Shown one piece after another: positions 34,302 through 41,567 of a stretch of DNA of 53,130 nt. The position numbers and the translations under genes are program-made. Numbering within the stretch: position 1 is the first letter of the stretch; the number at the start of each line of letters is the position of its first letter. Under the pieces are notes generated by a model. The model was not told the origin of the DNA and made no database searches. It saw nothing but the letters and a program-made list of their open reading frames with translations. This DNA comes from Olsenella_K sp051878835 (GTDB taxonomy: Bacteria > Actinomycetota > Coriobacteriia > Coriobacteriales > Atopobiaceae): assembly GCA_051878835.1 (NCBI GenBank), contig JBJEKW010000037.1, positions 1 through 53,130 of the forward strand, written 5' to 3'.

Positions 34302-35879
34302 CTACTTCGCCACGTCGACGGCGCGGGACTCGCGGATGACGACGACGCGCACCTGGCCGGGATACTCCATCTCGTCCTCGATCTGCTTTGCGATGTCGTG
34401 CGCCAAGACCGTGGCCTCCGCGTCCGAGATCTTCTCGGGCTCCACCATGACGTGCAGCTCGCGGCCGGCCTGCATGGCGTAGGTACGCTCGACGCCCTCG
34501 TGGGCGTTTGCGATCTCCTCGAGCTTCTCGAGGCGCTTGATGTAGGTCTCAGCGGACTCACGACGGGCACCGGGCCTGGCTGCCGAGACGGCGTCTGCAG
34601 CCTGCACCAGGACGTCCAGGACCGTGGACGGCTCGACGTCCGCGTGGTGTGCCTCGATGGCGTGCACGATGGCAGGCTTCTCGCCGTAGCGACGGGCCAA
34701 ATCTGCGCCAATGACGGCGTGCGGCCCCTCTACCTCGTGGTCGATGGCCTTGCCGATGTCGTGCAGAAGTCCCGCGCGCTTGGCGGGAGCAGGGTCCAGA
34801 CCCAGCTCGGAGGCCATGATGCCGCACAGTGCAGAGACCTGGATGGAGTGCTGCAGGACGTTCTGGCCGAAGGACGTGCGGTAGCGCAGCGCGCCCAGCG
34901 TCTTGATGAGCTCGGGGTGCAGATCGTGGATGCCCGCGTCGAACGCCGCTTGCTCGCCGGCCTCCTGCACGCGCTCGTTGACCAGCTTCTCGGCCTTCTT
35001 GTACATCTCCTCGATGCGTGCGGGGTGGATGCGGCCGTCGGCGATGAGGTTCTCAAGGGCGACACGAGCGGTCTCGCGACGCACGGGGTTGAAGCTGCTG
35101 AGCACCACCGTCTCGGGGGTGTCGTCGATGACCAGCGACACGCCAGAGATCTGCTCGAAGGTGCGGATGTTCCTGCCCTCGCGGCCAATGATGCGACCCT
35201 TCAGGTCGTCGGACGGGATGTGCACGGATGTCACCGTAATCTCGCCGGCTTGGTCGGCGGCGCACCGCTGGATGGCGGTGGACACGATCTCACGGGCTGT
35301 CTTGTCGGCCTGAGCGCGCACGCGCTGCTCGGACTCGCGCAGAATCTGTGCCTCATCGCGCACGGTGTCCGCACGAACGCGGTCCAGAAGCTCCTGCTTC
35401 GCGTCTTCCTGCGTCAGCGTGGAAATGCGCTCCAGCTCGGCGGTCTGCTTGGCATACAGGCCGTCCACCTCGTTCTTGCGCTTGTCGATGGAGCTCTGCA
35501 TGCTGGACAGCTGGTGCTCGCGCTTGTCGAGCGCGTCGTTCCTGCGGTCGAGGGACTCCTCGCGCTGCATGACGCGGTTCTCCAGCTTCTGCAGCTCGCT
35601 GCGACGGCTGCGCTCCTCCTCCTGGGAGGCCTGCTTCAGCTGCAGGATCTCCTCGCGCGTGGCCACGATGCGAGAGTTCTTCTCGGTCTCGGCCTGCGTC
35701 TTTGCGGACTCGATGATTTGGTGCGCACGCTGCTGTGCAGAGGCGACCTCACGCTGCGCGGAGTCCACCTTCTCCTGGGCCTCGCGCACCTGGTCATTGT
35801 TCTTGCTGGTGGAATAGACATGCATTACCGCCACGCCTACCACTAGCCCCACTACGATTCCCACTACGATCCAGATCAT
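34302..35879 (-). CDS. rny: Ribonuclease Y
   Basis: RNase Y is the membrane-bound endonuclease that begins mRNA decay in many Gram-positives. The 525-residue protein has one N-terminal membrane helix (2-22), a long coiled coil (about 25-185), a KH domain (VTSVHIPSDDLKGRIIGREGRNIRTFE) and an HD domain with LLHDIGKAIDHEVEGPHAVIGADL. The start at 35879 has GAGGAG 8 bases upstream; a TTG 15 bases earlier lacks one. The promoter at 36068-36096 gives a leader of about 180 bases, which may allow autoregulation. It is the first gene of a run with the GHKL gene. Confidence 0.96.
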   Translation of the reverse strand: MIWIVVGIVVGLVVGVAVMHVYSTSKNNDQVREAQEKVDSAQREVASAQQRAHQIIESAKTQAETEKNSRIVATREEILQLKQASQEEERSRRSELQKLENRVMQREESLDRRNDALDKREHQLSSMQSSIDKRKNEVDGLYAKQTAELERISTLTQEDAKQELLDRVRADTVRDEAQILRESEQRVRAQADKTAREIVSTAIQRCAADQAGEITVTSVHIPSDDLKGRIIGREGRNIRTFEQISGVSLVIDDTPETVVLSSFNPVRRETARVALENLIADGRIHPARIEEMYKKAEKLVNERVQEAGEQAAFDAGIHDLHPELIKTLGALRYRTSFGQNVLQHSIQVSALCGIMASELGLDPAPAKRAGLLHDIGKAIDHEVEGPHAVIGADLARRYGEKPAIVHAIEAHHADVEPSTVLDVLVQAADAVSAARPGARRESAETYIKRLEKLEEIANAHEGVERTYAMQAGRELHVMVEPEKISDAEATVLAHDIAKQIEDEMEYPGQVRVVVIRESRAVDVAK

Positions 35880-36067
35880 GGCTTTGCTCCTCAAAATTCA
35901 TTAGCGAAGAAAAGGGCTCCCAGCGCGTACGCCGCACCCGGAAGTCCGCCATTTGAGGCGCATCCCAGCCGTCTTCAATAAATTAGACCTGCATCCTAGT
36001 AACGAACAATGCTATATACACAGCGTCAACCCTTGAGGTGGACGAGAAATGCTCAAATGACTTATCT

Positions 36068-36096
36068 ATCGTAAAGTCGGTGTATGCCCGTGTCAA
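36068..36096 (-). promoter_or_regulatory. Promoter of the rny operon
   Basis: TTGACA (36091-36096) and TACGAT (36068-36073) are exactly 17 bases apart on the minus strand. Confidence 0.6.
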
Positions 36097-36223
36097 ATAA
36101 GAGCCTGGTACGGTGCGAAATACGGTCTAGACGGTAATGGGGTGCTGGCCTGTGAGCCACGTAGAAACCGCGGTCGATTATCTGATTAGCATAAAGGCAG
36201 AGTCGTGCTTGACGGATGGAAGG

Positions 36224-36254
36224 AAATCGCGGGGACCCTACATGAGGTCCCCGC
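36224..36254 (-). terminator. Terminator after recX
   Basis: GCGGGGACC and GGTCCCCGC (36229-36237 with 36246-36254) form a perfect 9-bp stem with an 8-base loop. On the minus strand a short ATTTCC follows. Confidence 0.7.
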
Positions 36255-36275
36255 CACGTGTCTGTACTATTGAAC

Positions 36276-36977
36276 CTATGCGCAGTCGTCCTGCTGTCGC
36301 TCGTCCATAACCTTGCGCGCAGCGTCCATGGATGCCCCCATAGAGAATCCCCTTCCCACAAGGAAGCGCACCATCTTTTGGAACTGGTTCTTTCCGGAGA
36401 CCACCTTGCGCGAAGCGGCCTCGTATGCTCTCTGCGGCTCGTCCTCTGGATTGGCGTACTCGTAGGGCCATCCGGGAAGCTCGGCCACGTCTACGCCCCT
36501 GCGCATGAGTTCGCGCTGTATGCGGTTGAGGCCCCACCCGCTGTACAGCTTCGAGCGGACGAAGGAGTCGCCGAACCGTCTATCGTCTATGAGCCCGGCT
36601 GCACAGGCGCGCTCTACGGCACGCTGCACTACCTGCGGGGCGAAGCCGTCCATTCGGAGCTTATCGGACGCCTCCTTCGCAGAGTAGTCCCTCCTGTCCA
36701 GAAGACCCGCCAGACGTTTGCGCGCGACGTCTTGGGAGATACGTCCCACCTCGTACAGAAGCTCTGCCCTCGAAGATGGATGAAGGTCGTCGTCCTTCAT
36801 TTTTTTATGCAGGGTGCGAGCAAGTGCCGAAGGAAGAGCTATCTCCTCGTGACCGCCTGCATCGGAGTCCACGATGAGCTTCCCCCGAGGCCTGGCGGGC
36901 CCCTGTGACAGACCCTTTCGGCTGGCCAGCTGAACGTCCCACTGCAGGCTGGCGCCGTCGTTGGCATGAGAAGTCAA
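36276..36977 (-). CDS. recX: Regulatory protein RecX
   Basis: RecX limits or tunes RecA filament growth. The 233-residue protein has a nonconserved N-terminal part (1-75) and the helical RecX repeats: LLDRRDYSAKEASDKLRMDGF, VVQRAVERACAAGLIDDRRFGDSFVRSK (with GLIDDRRFG as the family hallmark), GLNRIQRELMRRGV and a third repeat at the end. The start is a TTG at 36977, one base after the recA stop, with GGAGG 6 bases before it. That is much better than any other in-frame codon and couples it to recA. A terminator follows. Confidence 0.92.
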   Translation of the reverse strand: MTSHANDGASLQWDVQLASRKGLSQGPARPRGKLIVDSDAGGHEEIALPSALARTLHKKMKDDDLHPSSRAELLYEVGRISQDVARKRLAGLLDRRDYSAKEASDKLRMDGFAPQVVQRAVERACAAGLIDDRRFGDSFVRSKLYSGWGLNRIQRELMRRGVDVAELPGWPYEYANPEDEPQRAYEAASRKVVSGKNQFQKMVRFLVGRGFSMGASMDAARKVMDERQQDDCA

Positions 36978-36978
36978 G

Positions 36979-38085
36979 CTAGTCCTCCGACGCCTTCGAC
37001 TGGTCTGTGTCATCGTCCTTCGTGGGCTCGCCCACGCGCTCGTCGCCCAGCTCCAGACCACAGGCGACGCGCACCTTGTGGTCTATCTCGTCCCTGAGGT
37101 CGGGGTTCGTGGCGAGGAACTCCTTCGCAGCCTCGCGTCCCTGGCCCAGGCGTACGTCGCCGTACGTGAACCAGGCACCGGACTTGTTCACGATGTCGTA
37201 CTCGACGGCCATGTCCAGGATGGAGCCTTCCTTCGAGATGCCCTCGCCGTACATGATGTCGAACTCAGCCTGCTTAAACGGAGGAGCAACCTTGTTCTTT
37301 ACCACCTTGACGCGAACGCGATTGCCTACTATCTCGCCGTCCTTCTTTATGGAGTCGATGCGACGGATGTCCATACGCACGGACGCAAAGAACTTCAGGG
37401 CCCTACCGCCAGGCGTAGTCTCGGGGTTTCCGAACATGACGCCGATCTTCTCGCGTAGCTGGTTGATGAAGATGCAGGTGGTGTTGGACTTCGAGAGGGA
37501 TCCTGCCAGCTTGCGCAGGGCTTGGCTCATGAGCCTGGCCTGGAGGCCTACCGTGGTGTCGCCAATCTCGCCCTCGATCTCGGCACGGGGCACCAGAGCG
37601 GCGACGGAGTCCACGACGACCACGTCGATGGCACCAGAGCGCACCAGCATGTCACAGATTTCCAGGGCCTGCTCTCCCGTGTCGGGCTGGGAGATGAGGA
37701 CCTCGTCGATGTCCACGCCGATGCGCGCGGCATAGCCGGGATCAAGTGCGTGCTCGGCGTCGATGAAGGCGACGACGCCGCCGAGATTCTGTGCCTCGGC
37801 CAAGATCTCGAGCGAAAGTGTGGTCTTTCCCGAGGACTCGGGGCCATAGATCTCCACGATGCGGCCGCGTGGTACTCCACCAATGCCAAGGGCGGCGTCC
37901 AAAGCGAGCGAGCCCGTGGGTATGGCCTCTATGTCCATCTGGGGACCGCCATCACCGTAGCGCATGATGGAGCCCTTGCCGAATTTCTTCTCGATCTCGG
38001 AAGTGGTTGACTCTATGACCTTCTCGCGCTCCTGACCGTAGGTGCGCTCGTGGACTTCCTTATGGACGTTCTTGCTCTTTGCCAT
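36979..38085 (-). CDS. recA: Recombinase RecA
   Basis: RecA forms filaments on single-stranded DNA, drives strand exchange and triggers LexA cleavage. The 368-residue protein has the P-loop GPESSGKTTL (81-90), VAFIDAEHALDP, the Walker B strand VVVVDSVAALVPRAE, the DNA loop region INQLREKIGVMFGNPETTPGG and an acidic C-terminal tail. The ATG at 38085 follows GGGGGA by 5 bases; an ATG 12 bases upstream has no site. The promoter contains a LexA box. It is followed at once by recX. Confidence 0.98.
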   Translation of the reverse strand: MAKSKNVHKEVHERTYGQEREKVIESTTSEIEKKFGKGSIMRYGDGGPQMDIEAIPTGSLALDAALGIGGVPRGRIVEIYGPESSGKTTLSLEILAEAQNLGGVVAFIDAEHALDPGYAARIGVDIDEVLISQPDTGEQALEICDMLVRSGAIDVVVVDSVAALVPRAEIEGEIGDTTVGLQARLMSQALRKLAGSLSKSNTTCIFINQLREKIGVMFGNPETTPGGRALKFFASVRMDIRRIDSIKKDGEIVGNRVRVKVVKNKVAPPFKQAEFDIMYGEGISKEGSILDMAVEYDIVNKSGAWFTYGDVRLGQGREAAKEFLATNPDLRDEIDHKVRVACGLELGDERVGEPTKDDDTDQSKASED

Positions 38086-38392
38086 TTGATCCCCCATCTG
38101 TCGTCGCCTCCCATGGTATTAGAACAACCGTTCGCTGTCAATTGCGACTTTGGGAGGATTATACGGAGGGCCACTGGCACGTCTGTTGCCGTAAGCCGGC
38201 ACGAATAGGGCACCTGACCAGCAGAGCTCTGGCATTTGAGGCATCGCTCATCAGCCGGTGATGCACTTCTACGCTCGCGTGGAATCGACTGCTCCAGCAA
38301 TATCTATAAAAAACAAAACCATCTATAAGACGGGCGTCCATAAAGGGGACACAGCCCCAAAGTGCCAGGCCAAGTTGATGCCCCAAACCGAC
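38086..38392 (-). other. Gene-free stretch upstream of recA
   Basis: The first 60 bases hold the recA promoter and SOS box. A consensus TATAAT on the minus strand (38158-38163) could be a second, upstream recA promoter but lacks a good -35. The rest (38165-38392) shows no gene; a T-rich patch lies on the minus strand near 38306-38318. Confidence 0.6.
38113..38141 (-). promoter_or_regulatory. recA promoter with LexA box inside the spacer
   Basis: TTGACA (38136-38141) and TACCAT (38113-38118) are 17 bases apart on the minus strand. The spacer contains CGAACGGTTGTTCT (38121-38134), matching the SOS consensus CGAAC-N4-GTTC, so LexA would sit directly on the promoter. Confidence 0.85.
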
Positions 38393-38602
38393 CTACAGCC
38401 CAAGCGCGTTCAGCACCAGGGCAATCAGTATGATTGCAACAACGGCACCGACCAGACGGCTCTTGCCATGCTGAGACCTGTTCCAAATCGACTCGGCGTT
38501 GATGCGACCGAACACGTTCGAAATCAGCTCGTACAGCGCAAGGGCAGCTACCAGAACAAGCACAACGCTTCTTACGAAGTCACTCAATTCCAAGTCTCCC
38601 AT
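38393..38602 (-). CDS. Small membrane protein, two helices
   Basis: The 69-residue frame from the ATG at 38602 (MGDLELSDFVRSVV) has two hydrophobic helices: VVLVLVAALALYELI (about 13-27) and LVGAVVAIILIALVLNALGL (about 50-69). They are joined by a polar loop NVFGRINAESIWNRSQHGKS. Codon use looks like that of real genes here. No strong ribosome site is seen at 38602 or at the upstream ATG at 38641 (13 residues longer). It lies between cinA and recA with a strong stem-loop upstream. No family was recognised; it might be a small envelope or DNA-damage-linked protein, but nothing proves that. Confidence 0.5.
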   Translation of the reverse strand: MGDLELSDFVRSVVLVLVAALALYELISNVFGRINAESIWNRSQHGKSRLVGAVVAIILIALVLNALGL

Positions 38603-38702
38603 CAATGGCTGCGCCTGCCAGTGCAACCTACCGTTGCCCATCAGTGCTTCTGTGACCGCCCCATAGTACTCTTCGGCTGAGCATGATGTGAACTACGTGA
38701 AG

Positions 38703-38738
38703 CGGCTCCTGCCGTGGCATAAACCATGGCAGGAGCCG
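38703..38738 (-). terminator. Long stem-loop after cinA
   Basis: A 15-bp stem with one G-U (38703-38717 with 38724-38738) and a 6-base loop lies 90 bases after the cinA stop. The 3' side on the minus strand is CTTCACG, not a U-tract, so termination is likely but not typical. Confidence 0.55.
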
Positions 38739-38830
38739 CCCTGGCCACAGGTGCCGTCCGATTTGGCACCAATTCGTTTGCGTCATTGCACGCTCATGAA
38801 ACCCTGCGTGGGAAGTTTGCCGCAGCCGGC

Positions 38831-39379
38831 CTACCCCTGGAATCCCTGGACGTCCTGCAACAGGAGCCCCAGTGCCGTCCAGACGGCCTTCCTGCGCACG
38901 GTGTCTCGGTCACCCGAGAAAAGGTGACGCTCGGAGCGCGTGGAGGTGCCGTTGGTCACCCCGAACCAAACGGTGCCCACCGGCTTTCCAGGCTCGGCCC
39001 CGCCGGGTCCTGCGATGCCCGTGATGGAGACGGCGACGTCGCAGGACAGCACGCGCCGCGCCCCCTGGCACATCTGCTGGGCGCACTCGCTGGAAACGGC
39101 ACCCACGCCAGGGGCATCCAGAATCTGGTTGCTGACGCCTAGAACTTCGTGCTTCACGGGGATGGCGTAGCTGACGATGCCGCCGCGCAGGGCCGCGGAG
39201 GATCCGGGCACGGCCGTGATGGCGCCCGAGACCAGGCCGCCCGTGCAGGATTCGGCCGTGCCCAGGGTGACACCCCTGTCGCTGGCCTGATGCACGAGGT
39301 CGGCGGCACGCTGGTACAGCCTTTCCAACGAGGGCTCCGCTATGTCGGTGCCGTCAGAGGTGAATTCATCGTCTGCCAT
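38831..39379 (-). CDS. cinA: CinA C-terminal domain protein, nicotinamide-nucleotide amidase (PncC)
   Basis: PncC-type proteins deamidate nicotinamide mononucleotide to nicotinic acid mononucleotide. The 182-residue form has only the C-terminal amidase domain: TLGTAESCTGGLVSGAITAVPGSS, GGIVSYAIPVKHEVLGV, VAVSITGIAGPGGAEPGKPVGTVWFG. The N-terminal MoCF-like half of full CinA is absent, and a nonconserved 40-residue lead takes its place. The ATG at 39379 has AGGCAGG upstream. It follows pgsA by 46 bases, and recA lies further down, as in many Gram-positives. Confidence 0.92.
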   Translation of the reverse strand: MADDEFTSDGTDIAEPSLERLYQRAADLVHQASDRGVTLGTAESCTGGLVSGAITAVPGSSAALRGGIVSYAIPVKHEVLGVSNQILDAPGVGAVSSECAQQMCQGARRVLSCDVAVSITGIAGPGGAEPGKPVGTVWFGVTNGTSTRSERHLFSGDRDTVRRKAVWTALGLLLQDVQGFQG

Positions 39380-39425
39380 GAAGCCTGCCTTTCCACGCGT
39401 TGGCCATATAGATGTCATGCCCACG

Positions 39426-40049
39426 TCAGTCCGACGTGGAGTCCTGGGAGATGTAGCGCCAAGACTTCACGAAGTAGTCGACGCCCGACCACGCCGTCAG
39501 GACGACCGCCACTGCCAGCACGATCCAGAACAGCAGGTTCATGCCGTCGTGGAAGGCGCCCTCGGGAACGGCGCGGGCCAGCAGAAGGCCGCAGATGGCC
39601 ACCATGGTGGTGGCAGTCTTCCACTTGCCCAGGTTGCTGGCGGCTATGACGACGCCCTCGCTGGCGACGACCATCCTGAGGCCGCTGACCAGAAACTCCC
39701 TGGCCACGACTATCAGCAGCACCCACGGGCTGACGAGCCCCTGCTCCAGGAGGTAGCACAGTGCCACCACGACGGCCAGCTTGTCGGCTATGGGGTCCAG
39801 GAACTTGCCGAACGTAGTGACCTCGTTGCGGCTGCGCGCGAGGTAGCCGTCCAGCTTGTCGGTCAGCGACACCAGGATGTAGAGCACGGCAACCAGAAGC
39901 GACGACCACGACATGGTTGATGCCGCGGGCACGGAGACCTCAGCAATGGCCAGCCAGAAGGGAACCAGGCACACGCGGATAACGGTGACCACGTTGGCGG
40001 GCGTCCAGATGCCGTCCGCATGCGGACGGGGCTCTGCGCTATTGCTCAT
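39426..40049 (-). CDS. pgsA: CDP-diacylglycerol-glycerol-3-phosphate 3-phosphatidyltransferase
   Basis: PgsA makes phosphatidylglycerol phosphate, the committed step to phosphatidylglycerol and cardiolipin. The 207-residue membrane protein has the signature SLTDKLDGYLARSRNEVTTFGKFLDPIADK with the three conserved acidic pairs, after an N-terminal WTPANVVTVIRVCLVPF helix typical of PgsA. GGAG lies 8 bases before the ATG, inside the end of rimO; the genes overlap by 11 bases. Position between rimO and cinA/recA is the usual one for pgsA. Confidence 0.93.
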   Translation of the reverse strand: MSNSAEPRPHADGIWTPANVVTVIRVCLVPFWLAIAEVSVPAASTMSWSSLLVAVLYILVSLTDKLDGYLARSRNEVTTFGKFLDPIADKLAVVVALCYLLEQGLVSPWVLLIVVAREFLVSGLRMVVASEGVVIAASNLGKWKTATTMVAICGLLLARAVPEGAFHDGMNLLFWIVLAVAVVLTAWSGVDYFVKSWRYISQDSTSD

Positions 40050-41427
40050 TCGGGTTCTCCTCCTTCACCAGGTCGCCGACCATCTCGTAGCAGAACGAGT
40101 CGACCAGGTCGCAAGTCACGATGTCGCCAGGCTGCGGATTGCCACCCTTCACGTGAACGGCTCCATCGGAGTCGGGCGCCTGGAACCAGGCATGGCCCAC
40201 GACGTCGGGCTCGCCGTCCTCGCCATCCTCCACGCGGTCCACGATGACGCGCACGCGCTCGCCCACGTGCTTGGCCGTGGCGGCAAAGCCCAGCTCCTCG
40301 GCCAGGTCGTACAGGTGCTGCGTGCGATAGAGCTTCTCGTCCTCACTCACCTGGTCAGGCATGCGCGCGGCTGCGGTGCCCTCCTCCTGCGAATATGAGA
40401 AGACCGACGTGTAGTCGAACTCCTCCTGCTGGACGAAGTCGTAGAGCTCCTGGGCCTCCTCCTCGGTCTCGCCGGGGAAGCCGCACATGCCGGTGGTGCG
40501 CAGAACCATGCCGGGAATCTCGCGGCGCAGGCGCGCGAACAGCTCCTGGAACTCCTGGCGAGAGCCGGTGCGCCCCATGCTGTGCAGCACGCGCGCGTCG
40601 CAGTGCTGGATGGGAATGTCGATGTAGGGCAGTACCTCGGGCGTGTCGCGTATGGTCGCCACGAGCTCGTCGGTCATGCCCTCGGGCTGCAGGTACAGCA
40701 CCCGTATCCAGCCGTGATATGGCGCCACGACCTTTGCCACCTGGCGAAGGAGCCATGCCAGGTTCTGCTGGGGGTCGTCGAAGTCGCTGCCCCAGATGCC
40801 CGTGTCCTGGCCAATGAGCACGACCTCCCTGACGCCACCGCGCATGAGGTCGGAGACCTCGGCCAGAATCTGGTCGGCCGTCCTGGATGCGTAGCGCCCG
40901 CGGATGTACGGAATGGCGCAGAAGGCGCAGAAGCGGTCGCAGCCCTCCGAGATCTTCACGAAGGCGGAGGCACCGCTGACGGTCCTATGGGTGCGCGCCA
41001 CGGTGGCCGCGCTGAAGCCGTCCTGCGGGAGCCCCAGCACGCGGCGCACCACGGAGGCGATGTTATCCTCGTCGTCAGCACGCACGAACGCTGCCACCTC
41101 GGGCAGCTCGCTTTGCAGCTGGTCGCCATAGCGTGAGGGCATGCAGCCGCACATGATGATGGGACGCTGGCGGGCGCCCTCGGCGGCCTGCTCCGCAAGC
41201 TCGAGGGTGGTCTCCACGCCCTCCTGCGTTGCCGACGCCAGGAATGAGCACGTGTTCAGGATGACGGCGTCGGCGTCATGGACCGTGCTGGCCTCGGCCA
41301 TGCCGTCGTCCAGCAGCAGGGCGCGCATGCGGTCGGTGTCGACCTCGTTCTTTGCGCATCCCAGCGTGACGAAGTAGCAGCGCGCCACCGGCGAAGCGGC
41401 GCCATGAAGGTTGTTTGCGTTATCCAC
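40039..41427 (-). CDS. rimO: Ribosomal protein S12 methylthiotransferase RimO
   Basis: RimO methylthiolates the conserved aspartate of ribosomal protein S12. The 462-residue protein has the N-terminal cluster domain (CYFVTLGCAKNEVDTDRM, LNTCSFLASATQE, MCGCMPSRYG), the radical-SAM motif GCDRFCAFCAIPYIRGRYASR and a C-terminal TRAM domain. CAKNEVDT and IPxIRGRxxSR distinguish it from the MiaB paralogue at 31362. The GTG start at 41427 has no strong ribosome site; no better in-frame start exists. It overlaps pgsA. Confidence 0.95.
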   Translation of the reverse strand: MDNANNLHGAASPVARCYFVTLGCAKNEVDTDRMRALLLDDGMAEASTVHDADAVILNTCSFLASATQEGVETTLELAEQAAEGARQRPIIMCGCMPSRYGDQLQSELPEVAAFVRADDEDNIASVVRRVLGLPQDGFSAATVARTHRTVSGASAFVKISEGCDRFCAFCAIPYIRGRYASRTADQILAEVSDLMRGGVREVVLIGQDTGIWGSDFDDPQQNLAWLLRQVAKVVAPYHGWIRVLYLQPEGMTDELVATIRDTPEVLPYIDIPIQHCDARVLHSMGRTGSRQEFQELFARLRREIPGMVLRTTGMCGFPGETEEEAQELYDFVQQEEFDYTSVFSYSQEEGTAAARMPDQVSEDEKLYRTQHLYDLAEELGFAATAKHVGERVRVIVDRVEDGEDGEPDVVGHAWFQAPDSDGAVHVKGGNPQPGDIVTCDLVDSFCYEMVGDLVKEENPNEQ

Positions 41428-41567
41428 GCTTTGCAGAGCTCCCGTTTCTCGAGGGCGCCGTGGGCGTCCGTTCGTTCATCTTTTCTGGAGCAGCCACTTG
41501 GCTGCGAGTTTCTGGATTCCCAGGTTTTTACAGGCGCCGCTGCGTCAGAAGACGGCGCCGCACCGCG

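Larger units (their letters stand above)
35880..36275 (-). other. Gene-free stretch upstream of rny
   Basis: The 396 bases are less GC-rich than the flanks and hold no credible gene. They contain the rny promoter (36068-36096), a leader of about 180 bases and the recX terminator (36224-36254). A second TTGACG occurs nearer rny without a good -10. Confidence 0.7.

Noticed and set aside
36062..36361. 99-residue frame upstream of rny
   Set aside because: It runs through the recX end, the terminator stem and the rny promoter, and has no ribosome site.
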